A stretch of DNA of 64,000 nt from JAXMEB01 sp046348545 (lineage in GTDB: Bacteria > Pseudomonadota > Gammaproteobacteria > Berkiellales > Berkiellaceae): contig JAXMEB010000004.1 of assembly GCA_046348545.1 (NCBI GenBank), positions 186,001 through 250,000 on the forward strand, written 5' to 3'. Of this stretch, positions 45,080 to 53,607 are shown in pieces. Positions within the stretch are counted from its first letter, which is position 1. Each line of letters opens with the position of its first letter. The translations under genes and the position numbers were made by a program. The notes beneath the pieces were generated by a model that saw nothing but the letters and a program-made list of their open reading frames with translations, had not been told where the DNA came from and ran no database searches.

Positions 45080-46258
45080 ATGGTAGATACAATAAATAAC
45101 TTTTTGAAGCGGTTAGCTCAAGCAAGAAATAATCCACCAAATGTTAAACTAAGTAGTCTTATATCGGAAAATGATTATATAAAATTAATAGATTTTTTTC
45201 TGAAAGACGATCCTCAGATATTAAAGGCAATCGAATCATTGCAACCTGGTGACAGTTGCCGTTTTGAAAAGAATGATACTGGCTTGCCTCGTTCAGTTGT
45301 GGTCATCCGATCAACACATGGTGAATTCAAGTTAATTTTAGAGACCAAAAGTAAATTAGCCGACAATAGCAAGCAAGTATTACCCAAAGCTTCTGGTGCA
45401 TTCAAATCAGGTAAACCCGCTTGGCGTGTTGATGGAGTAGAGCCAACCGAATATTTTAACCTAGTTACTAAGTTAGAATCTATATCTGCTGAATCAGGCG
45501 ATTCTGTTCAGATGCTACATGATAATATTAAACTTGAGGTGGAGATATCAAATATTAATCAAAAAGAAATTGTTTCTTATGATAAAGGTCCTCTTATATT
45601 CAAACGGCTAGGAAGACAGATCAGTATGTACTCTATTAAGGGGGATTTCACTCTAGCGCAACTTCTTAATACTTCTACTTTGGAGTCTGATCAAAAACAC
45701 TCCCTTCTTTTGGATTTATTTAATGGAGTAAATGCTTTGCATTCTCAAAACATATGTCATCAAGATCTGAAGCCCGAAAATTTGATAATACACATTGATG
45801 ATAATTCATATACGCTTAAAATTATAGATTTTGGCAATTCAATTCAATCAGAACCATTAGCAGCTATGGGATACCAATCACCGGAGCTCCAATTTTTTTA
45901 TGAAAAAGGTCGGGATAACGGCTATCAGAATTACTTTCGTCATAATGAGAAATTTAATTCATATGGTTTTCAGGTCTATACGCAAAACCCTATATACTTT
46001 GAAAAACTAAATGCCAGAGACTTTTCAATTCAACATAAATCAAATGATATTTGGGCATTAGGAATTTTAACTTTTGAAATTTTATATGGCAGAAAACCAA
46101 CAAATAGCTTAGAGGATATCGATCGGATTTCTAAAAATCCCTTATTAGGTCAGCTTTTAGAACTAGATCGTTCCAGAAGAATTAACATCGAACAAGCAAT
46201 TGAAATTTTGAAGAATCAAATTTCATTTGAGTTAATTACTCCTCGACCAAAAATTTGA
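45080..46258 (+). CDS. Eukaryotic-type serine/threonine protein kinase, cargo of the mobile island
   Basis: A 392-aa protein; GGAGG lies five bases before the ATG. The catalytic loop HQDLKPENLI (Asp229; HRD varied to HQD), metal-binding DFGNS (Asp250), APE-like SPEL and the helix-F motif SNDIWALGILTFEILYG are clear, so it is likely an active kinase. The glycine-rich loop is not obvious; residues about 120-180 must hold the N-lobe. The first 100 residues have no recognised domain. No membrane segment or PASTA repeats, unlike housekeeping bacterial kinases. It stands alone between two IS ends (45004 and 46508). An effector role on host proteins, or a toxin/defence role, is inference only. Confidence 0.82.
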   Translation: MVDTINNFLKRLAQARNNPPNVKLSSLISENDYIKLIDFFLKDDPQILKAIESLQPGDSCRFEKNDTGLPRSVVVIRSTHGEFKLILETKSKLADNSKQVLPKASGAFKSGKPAWRVDGVEPTEYFNLVTKLESISAESGDSVQMLHDNIKLEVEISNINQKEIVSYDKGPLIFKRLGRQISMYSIKGDFTLAQLLNTSTLESDQKHSLLLDLFNGVNALHSQNICHQDLKPENLIIHIDDNSYTLKIIDFGNSIQSEPLAAMGYQSPELQFFYEKGRDNGYQNYFRHNEKFNSYGFQVYTQNPIYFEKLNARDFSIQHKSNDIWALGILTFEILYGRKPTNSLEDIDRISKNPLLGQLLELDRSRRINIEQAIEILKNQISFELITPRPKI

Positions 46259-46670
46259 CATGTATTGATGCAGGGTAAGCTTCATCCGATATATGCTTGC
46301 GATGCAGGTGTCTTTCTAAGATCAGAAAGTGTGCTGAAAGACATTCAGGCAGAGATTGAAGAAATATATGGGGTTGAGCCGACGTTGTACCTGAGAATAC
46401 CCATTCGCAGGAATCAATCATGTTATTTTCAGTATTTCCATCAAGATGCGCGGAGTGCCGCGATCGAAATTTAAATTGGTGCTAGCAATTTTTTTCGATT
46501 CTACAAATGTTAGGGCAAAGTAGAGATGTCCTCTATATGGCAAGATAGAAATGTCCGCTGAGATTAATATCAGGTTAGCATAATGATGTTAATTTGAAAC
46601 GTTGATGTCTGCTGAATGCTCTGATTTGGGTGGTAAAAATCCCCTGATGTCGGCTAAAGCCTCCATCGGT

Positions 46671-46734
46671 CCCCTTTTACAAAGGGGACGTAGGGTCGCT
46701 TTGCGACCGAGTATCTCCCTTTCTGTAAAGGGAG
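46671..46734. repeat. Cluster of three short palindromes
   Basis: CCCCTTTTACAAAGGGG (46671-46687), GGTCGC-TTT-GCGACC (46694-46708) and CTCCCTTT/AAAGGGAG (46715-46734) lie next to one another in the non-coding part of an IS fragment. They may be a separate small repeat inserted there or a transcript-end structure. Confidence 0.5.
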
Positions 46735-46775
46735 AGGTGAGCGCTATACCAAAGCATAGGTGCGAACAGAGGGAT

Positions 46776-47096
46776 TTAGCGATGCATGGGGGAGAAGTGA
46801 GTTGGATGCCAACACGCCTTCTCAAGTCGTTTGATTTTATTGAGATAGCTATTGACGCCTTTACGACTTAAAAGCTGGTCAACGTGTAGATGATTCTTGT
46901 AGACTTCAAAATGAAGTGACTGGTTTTTGTAAAGGATTTTAATCTTGCCAGATAGCCCTTCACAAACTGTCACCTTGGCCTGGCTCAAGCGATTCACTTG
47001 GCCAGGCGCTATGATTCTGAAAATGGTTTTGTTGTGCCTGATGAGCATGTCTTTTGAAATCGTTCTCTGAGTTTGAATAGAAAACAGGACATCTAT
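46776..47096 (-). pseudogene. Integrase-core (ISNCY-like) transposase, C-terminal fragment
   Basis: About 105 residues including FSIQTQRTISKDMLIRHN, then FRIIAPGQVNRLSQAKVTVCE and GKIKILYKNQSLHFEVY. This is the beta-rich C-terminal domain that follows the DDE core in ISNCY-type integrases. The catalytic part is missing because IS630 copy B begins at 47098. Confidence 0.65.
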
Positions 47097-47226
47097 ACCT
47101 AAAGCGTTTTGAAATTAGGCCTTCAATTTGTTAGAATTTAACCACCATGAAAGGGTAATCCTCCCTTAAACTAAGCCCAGTCAAAAGTAGAGTTTTGTGT
47201 CAAAATAGGACCGAAGGAGCTCTACA

Positions 47227-47490
47227 ATGAAAAAATCGAAGTTTACCGAATCACAGATACTGGACATGCTGAAACAGGCTGAAGCAGGGGTACCAGCAGC
47301 CGATATATGCCGGGAATATGGGGTTAGCGCAGCTACATTTTACAAATGGAAAGCTAAATACAGCGGAATGGATGCTTCTATGATGAAGCGATTGCGTGAG
47401 CTTGAGGATGAAAACCTGCGTTTGAAACGCATGTATGCAAACGCTCAGATGGATAATGAAATCCTTAAGGAAACGCTAAAAAAGCTCTAA
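47227..47490 (+). CDS. IS3-family transposase OrfA
   Basis: 87 aa; strong ribosome site (GAAGGAGC). Helix-turn-helix KFTESQILDMLKQAEAGVPAAD and a leucine-zipper end (LRELEDENLRLKRMYAN) are typical of OrfA of the IS407 group. It is intact and normally acts as the DNA-binding partner of OrfB. Confidence 0.9.
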   Translation: MKKSKFTESQILDMLKQAEAGVPAADICREYGVSAATFYKWKAKYSGMDASMMKRLRELEDENLRLKRMYANAQMDNEILKETLKKL

Positions 47491-47525
47491 AGCCCACGCA
47501 AATAAAGGCCCTCGTTGCGTGGGCT

Positions 47526-48310
47526 ATGGAAACATGGTCTTGTTCTGAGCGCCGTATTTGTACGTTATATGCTATTCACCGATCCACGGCTAGGCGCAAG
47601 CCCAAGGCGACTAATGAAAAAGAAGAAATTACAGAGCTACTTATGCGTTTAGCAGATAGCCATAAACGATGGGGATTCGGCCTAATGTTCAGATGGTTGC
47701 GAAGACAGGGTTACACTTGGAACCATAAACGTGTGTATAAAGTATATTGTGAATTAGAGCTTAACCTGCGTATTAAGCCAAAGAAGCGTGTGCCAGCTAG
47801 GGATCAATACCATTACATCAACCGAAAAAATCCAACTCCTTTTGGTCTATGGATTTTATGTCGGATGCGTTGTCAAATGGAAGGAAATTTAGGACATTAA
47901 ATGTGATAGATGATTTCAATCGCGAATCGTTAGCAATTGAAATTGATTTTTCACTGCCTGCAGAGCGTGTTGTTCGTGTTTTAGAGCAGATCGCTACTAT
48001 GCGCGGTTATCCAAGCTTTATACGTGTAGATAATGGCCCTGAACTGATATCACAGCGACTACTAGAATGGAGTAAAGAACACGGTGTTATCATTAACCAT
48101 ATTCAACCTGGAAAACCAGCTCAAAATGGTTACATAGAACGCTTTAATCGTACTTACCGTGAGGATGTGCTCGATCAGTATTGGTTCGACAATTTAGATG
48201 AAGTACGAGACATCACCGAAGATTGGATTGTTATGTATAACGGGCAACGGCCACATTCATCATTAGGCGGCATGACGCCTTGGGAATATGGGGCTTGTTC
48301 CGTTCAATAA
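47526..48310 (+). pseudogene. IS3-family transposase OrfB, frameshifted
   Basis: The first frame (to about 47840) has the HTH_21 region (LADSHKRWGFGLMFRWLRRQGY). A frameshift between about 47780 and 47840 separates it from the rve integrase core, which resumes as SFWSMDFMSDAL with LNVIDDFNRE, IRVDNGPE and NGYIERFNRTYREDVLD (DDE). The core is complete, so the break is recent. Confidence 0.85.
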
Positions 48311-48350
48311 GTGTCTACTTTTAATTGGATGCGTTTAAGGGGGCTTTACA

Positions 48351-49373
48351 AAAGGATTCACTTTAACACCAGAAGACTTAGAGATACTTCGTTCAGCTCA
48401 TAGAGATGCTAAACGGACGAACGCCAATGCAGCCTATAGGATTAATGCCGTTATTCTTCTTGGGATGGGATGGACATTAAGGCAAGTGAAAAGCGCACTT
48501 CTTCTTGATGATGAAACATTGCGTACTTATGTTGAGAGATATTGCGACGGCGGTATTGCTGCTTTACTTTCTACAAAATACAAAGGTCGAGATTCTTTAT
48601 TAAGCGAGCATCAAGAAAGCTTGTTATGTGCTGAGCTTGATAGGCGCATACACTTAACGTCACAATCTGTGATTGAATACGTCCATAATGAATTTGGCAT
48701 TCAGTACAGCATGAGCGGGATGTGAGACCTGTTGCATAGGCTTGGATATGAATACAAGAAGCCAAAGCTTGTTCCTGGCAATCCAGATATTGATGCACAA
48801 GAAGAATTTATAAAATATTTTGAAGATTTTATGCACAACAAGCCATCTGGTGTTGAGGTTTTATTTGCTGATGCGGCGCACCCTGAACATAATACAATGG
48901 CTGCATACGGCCGGATAAAGCGTGGTGAAAAGAGAGAACTAAAGAAAAACAGTGGCCGTCAACGTTTAAACCTTCATGGTGCAATCAATGCAGAAACCCA
49001 TAAGGTCACTGTGATTGAGTCTGAGACGGTCAATAAAGACTCAACGCTTCAACTTCTTGAGATACTGGAACAGAAATATTTTTATGCCACGATGATATAC
49101 GTCATATTGGATAATGCGCGTTACCACTATTCTAAAGAAGTTAAAGAGTGGCTGCACGGAAAAAACATCAAGCTTGTTTTCCTACCTGCGTATTCACCCA
49201 ACTTGAATTTGATTGAAAGACTTTGGAAGTTCTTCAAAAAGAAAGTGCTTTATAATAAATATTATGAAAATGTGCAAGAGTTTAGAGAGGCCTGCATTGA
49301 TTTCTTTAGCAACATCAATCAGCATTCAAAGGATGTTGCTAAATTTATGGATGCAGATTTTGAAATGGCGTAA
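48351..49373 (+). pseudogene. IS630-family transposase, copy B, 5'-interrupted with in-frame stop
   Basis: Nearly identical to copy A. The start ATG at 47147 is separated from the body by the IS3-type element, and a TGA at about 48722 (SGM-stop-DLLHRLGYEYKK) replaces the CGA of copy A. The DDE motifs are intact (VLFADAAHPEHN, VILDNARYHY, NLIERLWKFFKKK). The stops in A and B are at different codons, so a functional ancestor is easily reconstructed. Confidence 0.85.
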
Positions 49374-49397
49374 GACCTAATTTCAAAACGCTTTAGG

Positions 49398-50182
49398 TAT
49401 ATATTGATGATTTCGGTAGTGTGTGGTTCTGTCGCCATACCGCTTATATGGAAATTTCTTCCCAAAAAGGGCAATTCAAATCTTGAAGAACGAGTGACTG
49501 TTGTAGAAAAATTCATTCACATTTTTGGGAACAGCATCATAGCTGATCTGGTTGCAGACAGGGAATTTGTCAGTGGTGAATGGTTCAAATGGCTGCTAGA
49601 AAAACAGATACCATTTACAATTCGGATCAAGAAAAATGCATTAGTAGATAGTTCAAAAGGTAATAACCTTCATGTACGCCGCTTATTTATCAATTTAAGG
49701 CCAGGGCAAACCCGATACTTGTGCAATAGGAAGGATATTTTTGGCGTGAATTTATGGCTAGCAGCCACGCGCGTGCAGAAGATGGTGAGTGGGTCATCGT
49801 AGCAAGCACTCACGAACCTGAGCATGCCTTGATGAGGTACAAAAAAAGATGGAACATAGAAACCCTGTTTGGTTTTTTAAAATCGAAAGGCTTCAACTTT
49901 GAAGACACGCATGTTACTTTACCTGAACGCTTGCATAATTTATTGTCGGTATTAACAATTGCTTTTTGCTTTGCTTACAAGGTGGGACAAATTATTGCAA
50001 AAGAGCAACCGATTAAAACCAAGAAGCATGGTCGATTAGAAAAAAGTGTATTGAGACTCGGATTAGATTTTCTTCGTGAGCAATTTTTTAACATTGAGCG
50101 CTCGGTTGGTGGCTTCATAGGAAAAATAGCCTCAATTTTCAGTAAATACAGTTTCATTGATCTGGTCTTTTCAAGGAGCTAA
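49398..50182 (+). pseudogene. IS4-family transposase, C-terminal part, frameshifted
   Basis: Continues the gene from 43096: GVAIPLIW-type region (SVAIPLIWKFLPKKGNSN), second catalytic Asp in LVADREFVSGEWF, then a one-base frameshift near 49780. The other frame carries the YREK-like end: KRWNIETLFGFLKSKGFNFEDTH, with the catalytic Glu. So it is broken twice, by the composite insertion and by the frameshift. Confidence 0.82.
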
Positions 50183-50202
50183 GTGATTTGTCCGGTACAG
50201 AG

Positions 50203-50334
50203 AGCTAATATATATACAAAGGAATCAGCCATGGTATAGTTTTTTTTCTGGATTCCCGCTTTCGCGGGAATGACTACCTAAATGTGATTTTAATTACACG
50301 TAGCAGCACTTGCAACTTTAGGGACACGCCCTAG
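50203..50334 (-). repeat. 131-bp repeat, right copy (inverted)
   Basis: Inverse copy of 42468-42598 with only four or five differences. It begins directly at the right inverted repeat of the IS4 element and contains the same ATTCCCGCGAAAGCGGGAAT palindrome. Up to about 50395 nothing further is recognisable. Confidence 0.85.
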
Positions 50335-50395
50335 TTCGCGATAGGTCATACTCACCCCTCCCGCATGCTCACTCTCCTTGCCAGAGCTCGGTATT

Positions 50396-50477
50396 AATTA
50401 CACTTATAGCTCTAACTAGCTGTTTTTGCGTGACATCTCTAACTTGCTCAACCGGACATTTCTAAATTGCCGCTACA
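50396..50477 (-). mobile_element. Second terminal fragment of the ISNCY-like IS
   Basis: Minus strand TGTAGCGGCAATTTAGAAAT, then repeated GTCC/TTGC units, about 85% like 44929-45004 and in the same orientation. An intact IS has been inserted at its very tip (50481). Confidence 0.6.
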
Positions 50478-50480
50478 CAC

Positions 50481-51872
50481 CGCCCGTATTGCCTCATAGG
50501 AAAAGGTAACCGAAGGATCGAGTCGTTGCCTCATAATTGAGGTAACCGAAGGATCTAAAAAGGACCTTGTTTTGTTCAAGCAAAAGAGATAAAAAACAAC
50601 AAGTAAGGCCAAAGCCGATCCTATAAAAATAGACAATACTCATGATTTGTCCTTAGATTCGTTGCCTCACATTCCTAGTAACTTTAACATATTGGAATAT
50701 CTTCATTAGTTTTCTTTCTATCTCACGCTTTAGTGTAAACGGATTAAGCTCTTTGTGCGTAGCTTTAAGTTTTTCTTTTGTGGCATCTGCAACATTATTG
50801 GACTCAAGAACTCGCTCATAGGGAGTTTTAGGGGCTTCATATTTTCTCTTATACTTGGCTCTAATACGCTCTTTAGTTTGCAACTTCATTGTCGGCATAA
50901 AATGATTCTGAAGTAAACTCCATTCTTTCCTGTATAGCTCATTCATTAAGGGAACAACATGCCAATTATCTAGCCTATCATAGCCGAATATATTTCTAAC
51001 ATGCGTCCAATTTTTTTGTTCAACGTGGGCATTGTCATTTTTTTTGTAGGGACGAGATCGAGTAAATGCAACGGGGCTATCTCTTTTTACAAAATAATCA
51101 TATAGAGCATGATTAATAAACTCCCCTCCGTTATCACAATCAAAACCAAGCACTTCAAAAGGTAAAACTGCTTCTATGTCGCTAATCCTCTCATAAACAG
51201 GGCCATGATCTTTATTCCACATCGCTCTATTTTCTGTCCAACCTGTGCAGATATTAGTCACAGTTAAACTCCAAGCAAAATTACCAGCAACGGTATTGCC
51301 ACAGTGCGCAACCGTATCTGCTTCTAAATAACCAGGCTGTTGAATATCCCAATGGCTAAATTGGATTTCAATATGAGATTTTAAGAGTGAGCCAGGCTTG
51401 GTTGTACAGCGTCCTTTGGGCTGGTTTGTCGGTCTGATAGCCTTAAGTAATCTATCGATGCTAGCGGCACTGATGTTCAGAATCTTTTGCTTCACATCAT
51501 CAGACAAAGTGCCATAAGTCGCTTCGTAACTGGGTAGCCATAATCTAAGAATAGGCTTTAACCGTTTACCGCAAGGTTGGTCAGCAGTAAGCCATATGCG
51601 TTTTAAGGCCTCAAGTGGAGATGGTTCTGTATATCGTGATTTAGGGCCACTTCTGGTTTGGCGTTCTGATGGGCCTTTCTTTAGAAGTCTAATTGCGTAT
51701 TTTCGGTTGTATTCACATACAGCGCAAAATTCGTCTAAAATTTTTATTTTTTCTGACCTATTCCCATTCGCGTACCGCAACAATATTGCGGCAAGATAGC
51801 TTTTTCTTTCTTGATACCCCATGTGTAACCTCCCGTTCCTTGGTTACTTTTAATGTGAGGCAATTCGTGCCG
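50481..51872 (-). mobile_element. Intact ISNCY-like insertion sequence with 8-bp target duplication
   Basis: The flanking duplication CTACACAC (50473-50480 and 51873-51880) bounds a 1392-bp element. Its ends are related (CGCCCGTATTGCCTCA and CGGCACGAATTGCCTCA), and there are internal repeats of TTGCCTCA...GGTAACCGAAGGATC at 50493-50555, probable transposase-binding sites. It holds one full-length transposase gene. Confidence 0.8.
50653..51822 (-). CDS. Integrase-core transposase (ISNCY-like)
   Basis: A 389-aa, apparently intact DDE transposase. N-terminal helical DNA-binding region (EKIKILDEFCAVCEYNRKYAIRLLKK), then the rve core with Asp in YLEADTVAHCG, Asp in VLGFDCDNGGEF and Glu in NDNAHVEQKN. 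It is the only unbroken transposase with a target duplication in the island, so it is the best candidate for a still active element. Confidence 0.85.
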   Translation of the reverse strand: MGYQERKSYLAAILLRYANGNRSEKIKILDEFCAVCEYNRKYAIRLLKKGPSERQTRSGPKSRYTEPSPLEALKRIWLTADQPCGKRLKPILRLWLPSYEATYGTLSDDVKQKILNISAASIDRLLKAIRPTNQPKGRCTTKPGSLLKSHIEIQFSHWDIQQPGYLEADTVAHCGNTVAGNFAWSLTVTNICTGWTENRAMWNKDHGPVYERISDIEAVLPFEVLGFDCDNGGEFINHALYDYFVKRDSPVAFTRSRPYKKNDNAHVEQKNWTHVRNIFGYDRLDNWHVVPLMNELYRKEWSLLQNHFMPTMKLQTKERIRAKYKRKYEAPKTPYERVLESNNVADATKEKLKATHKELNPFTLKREIERKLMKIFQYVKVTRNVRQRI

Positions 51873-51957
51873 CTACACACACATATTTTTTTGAAACTTT
51901 CAACTAGATTCAAGAGTCCTATTTGAAAAAAGTCGAAATATGGATGAGGTGATATGT

Positions 51958-53502
51958 ATGAAAGATATCAATGTATTACAAGAAATGATTGATAATAAAC
52001 ACTATATAGAAGCATTAAATTGGGTAGATGAACATATTGATGACATTTCTGATCAAGTACTTGATAAAGATGTGTTCTCCAAATTAATAGATGATCAATA
52101 CTCAAAAGCGCCTGAGCTATTAATTAAGTTAATGGAAAAAAAATTGATTTCGCTTGAAAATGTGAAGCCTGTAAGAAGTCAGTTTTTCAAAAGAAATGAT
52201 GAGTTAGCCAAGGTGTTATTTAAACAACCTGGGTTTAAAATTAAGGATGATCCTGATGATCCTCTCCTTCACTATTACATCACTAAAGATAAAACAGAGC
52301 TGGCTGTAGAGCTGATTAAATCGAATAAAGTTAATATCAACGAAAAACTAGATTATGACACTGCTTTGCATTTAGCAATTAAAAAAAAGAATGATACAGT
52401 TCTAGATGCGCTAGTATCTAGCATGGCGATAAACCCATCGATAAAAGATATAAATCTAATGTTAACAAAGAAAAAAGATAAATTTGTTTTAAAACTAATC
52501 AAAAATAAAAAGATTAACCCGAATGAACAAAGGTCGGGCAGATCGCTACTAGCCCTATCTATTTTAAAAGATAAGAAAGAAATTACAGAAGCGCTTGTTG
52601 CAGAATATGGGGTGGAAGCGTTTATGACAAAATACAAAAGAGAAAAACTAGAATCTGCTTTAAATTCTCTCGATGTAAAAGCAGATGCGCTTGATACACA
52701 TGAGGCCTTGTTGGTTTCTACCTTATTGGCTTCTTCAGAAAAGGGTGGTAAACCTATTACAGTGATGTCTACCAATGATTTCATAATATATTGCCACGTG
52801 ATTAGAGAAAATTCGATCCCCATGACAGAATTATTTCTTGTACATGACATACATTGGGTGTCAGGCGAAATTAGAATTTTAAGTGATAATCAAATTAATG
52901 TTTTTTTTAATGATTCACTCCCGTCAATGCTTGATCAACCTGGCTCACCAATGAATATTATGGGAAAAATATTTAGTGATGTTCCAGATGTTCATTTTTA
53001 TTATCCCGACGTTAAGCTGCAAAGAGCTCCAGAAGGATGCAAAATATTCGCGTTAGATGGATGTTATCGTTTAGATCATATAAAAGAATTTCTACCCAAA
53101 AGCGCGCAGGGTGATTTATTTAAATACTTGGCAGATAATAAAGTTCATCAAGAATCGGATAGTGGTATAATCTTTTCTAGTTCCAAGCTCCCTCTTTATT
53201 TGATGAAAACCATGCAGTCAAGGGAACTTATTAAAAATTATGAAACGAGATCTTTGGAGGAACGTAGTCTACCCCTTAATAAAAAAATACAAAACTCAGA
53301 AGAAGTTATAAAAAATAGATTTTTATCTGATGGTCAGAATAAAACGATCGATAAAAAACGAGGAAAGCTGGTTGCTCGATTGCAAGAAAAGAAGCGAAGT
53401 GTTGATCAGCTTTCGGAGATATTGCTTGAGAATTCAATTTCTGGCTTTATAAAACGGCATTATAAAACCAACGTTTCTAATAAAAATAAACTTGGTGGGT
53501 GA
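51958..53502 (+). CDS. Ankyrin-like repeat protein with YopJ-type (C55) acetyltransferase/peptidase domain, candidate effector
   Basis: About 514 aa from ATG 51958 (GAGGTGAT upstream); ATG 51940 is open but lacks a ribosome site. Residue numbers below count from 51940. Residues about 55-230 contain ankyrin-like units (DYDTALHLAIKKKNDTVLDALV; GRSLLALSILKDKKEITEAL). Residues about 280-385 match the YopJ/AvrRxv core: His305 in HDIHWVSGE, Asp325 (or Asn324) in VFFNDSLPSM in place of the usual Glu, Gln361 and Cys367 in LQRAPEGCKIFAL, compared with IQRSSSECGIFSL in YopJ. The His-acid-Cys spacing agrees to within two residues. The Lys-rich end is helical. YopJ proteins acetylate host kinases, activated by inositol hexakisphosphate; I infer a secreted effector. 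Confidence 0.72.
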   Translation: MKDINVLQEMIDNKHYIEALNWVDEHIDDISDQVLDKDVFSKLIDDQYSKAPELLIKLMEKKLISLENVKPVRSQFFKRNDELAKVLFKQPGFKIKDDPDDPLLHYYITKDKTELAVELIKSNKVNINEKLDYDTALHLAIKKKNDTVLDALVSSMAINPSIKDINLMLTKKKDKFVLKLIKNKKINPNEQRSGRSLLALSILKDKKEITEALVAEYGVEAFMTKYKREKLESALNSLDVKADALDTHEALLVSTLLASSEKGGKPITVMSTNDFIIYCHVIRENSIPMTELFLVHDIHWVSGEIRILSDNQINVFFNDSLPSMLDQPGSPMNIMGKIFSDVPDVHFYYPDVKLQRAPEGCKIFALDGCYRLDHIKEFLPKSAQGDLFKYLADNKVHQESDSGIIFSSSKLPLYLMKTMQSRELIKNYETRSLEERSLPLNKKIQNSEEVIKNRFLSDGQNKTIDKKRGKLVARLQEKKRSVDQLSEILLENSISGFIKRHYKTNVSNKNKLGG

Positions 53503-53556
53503 TTCGTCCTCTAAGTATTTTGCAAGAATCGTATAGCATAGAATCTGAGATGGTTT

Positions 53557-53593
53557 AAAAAGACCTGGCCCGAAGGGGGAGATGAGCCAGGTC
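53557..53593 (-). terminator. Terminator of the nrdAB operon
   Basis: Stem GACCTGGC/GCCAGGTC (53562-53569, 53586-53593) followed on the minus strand by TTTTTAAACC, 15 bases after the nrdB stop. Confidence 0.85.
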
Positions 53594-53607
53594 AAGGTGC
53601 TAAACGG

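Larger units (their letters stand above)
46508..47097 (-). mobile_element. Fragment of an ISNCY-like IS, left end plus transposase 3' end
   Basis: Starts TGTTAGGGCAAAGTAGAGAT and contains repeated AGATGTCC/GATAGAAATGTCC units, then about 200 non-coding bases with three short hairpins, then a transposase 3' end on the minus strand. It is cut at 47097 by the left end of IS630 copy B. With the end fragment at 44929-45004 it brackets the kinase gene. Confidence 0.65.
47155..48350 (+). mobile_element. IS3-family element (IS407-like) inserted in IS630 copy B
   Basis: About 1.2 kb with related ends (GTAATCCTCCCTTAAAC and, inverted, GTAAAGCCCCCTTAAAC) and a direct duplication AAAGG at 47150-47154 and 48351-48355. 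It splits the IS630 transposase gene directly after its start codon. Confidence 0.85.
47098..49397 (+). mobile_element. IS630-type element, copy B, interrupted by an IS3-family element
   Basis: Same 22-bp ends as copy A but in the opposite orientation; without the IS3 insert (47155-48350 plus 5 bp) it is about 1.1 kb. Its right end lies in the IS4 transposase gene and its left end cuts the ISNCY-like fragment. Copies A and B thus point outward from a shared cargo, forming a composite segment 43097-49397. Confidence 0.88.
42665..50202. mobile_element. IS4-type insertion sequence, interrupted by a 6.3-kb IS630-bounded composite
   Basis: Terminal inverted repeats CTCTGTACAGGACAAA (42665-42680) and TTTGTCCGGTACAGAG (50187-50202) match at 15 of 16 positions. 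Without the block 43097-49397 the element is about 1.24 kb and holds one transposase gene in two parts. The outer flanks do not show a matching target duplication, so recombination has occurred at one side at least. Confidence 0.8.

Noticed and set aside
46265..46474. 69-codon frame after the kinase gene
   Set aside because: No ribosome site, no recognisable domain, and it ends just before an IS end. It could be a decayed gene fragment but I cannot support it as a gene.
43092..49403. A simple TA target duplication around the composite segment
   Set aside because: Both junctions lie in a run of TA repeats (AATATA and TATATATT), so the exact length of the duplication cannot be fixed from this copy. 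I claim only that the IS4 gene is split here.
50481..50640. Direct repeats TTGCCTCA...GGTAACCGAAGGATC considered as a CRISPR-like array
   Set aside because: Only two or three diverged units, with a spacing that varies, inside the end of an insertion sequence. They are better explained as transposase-binding sites.
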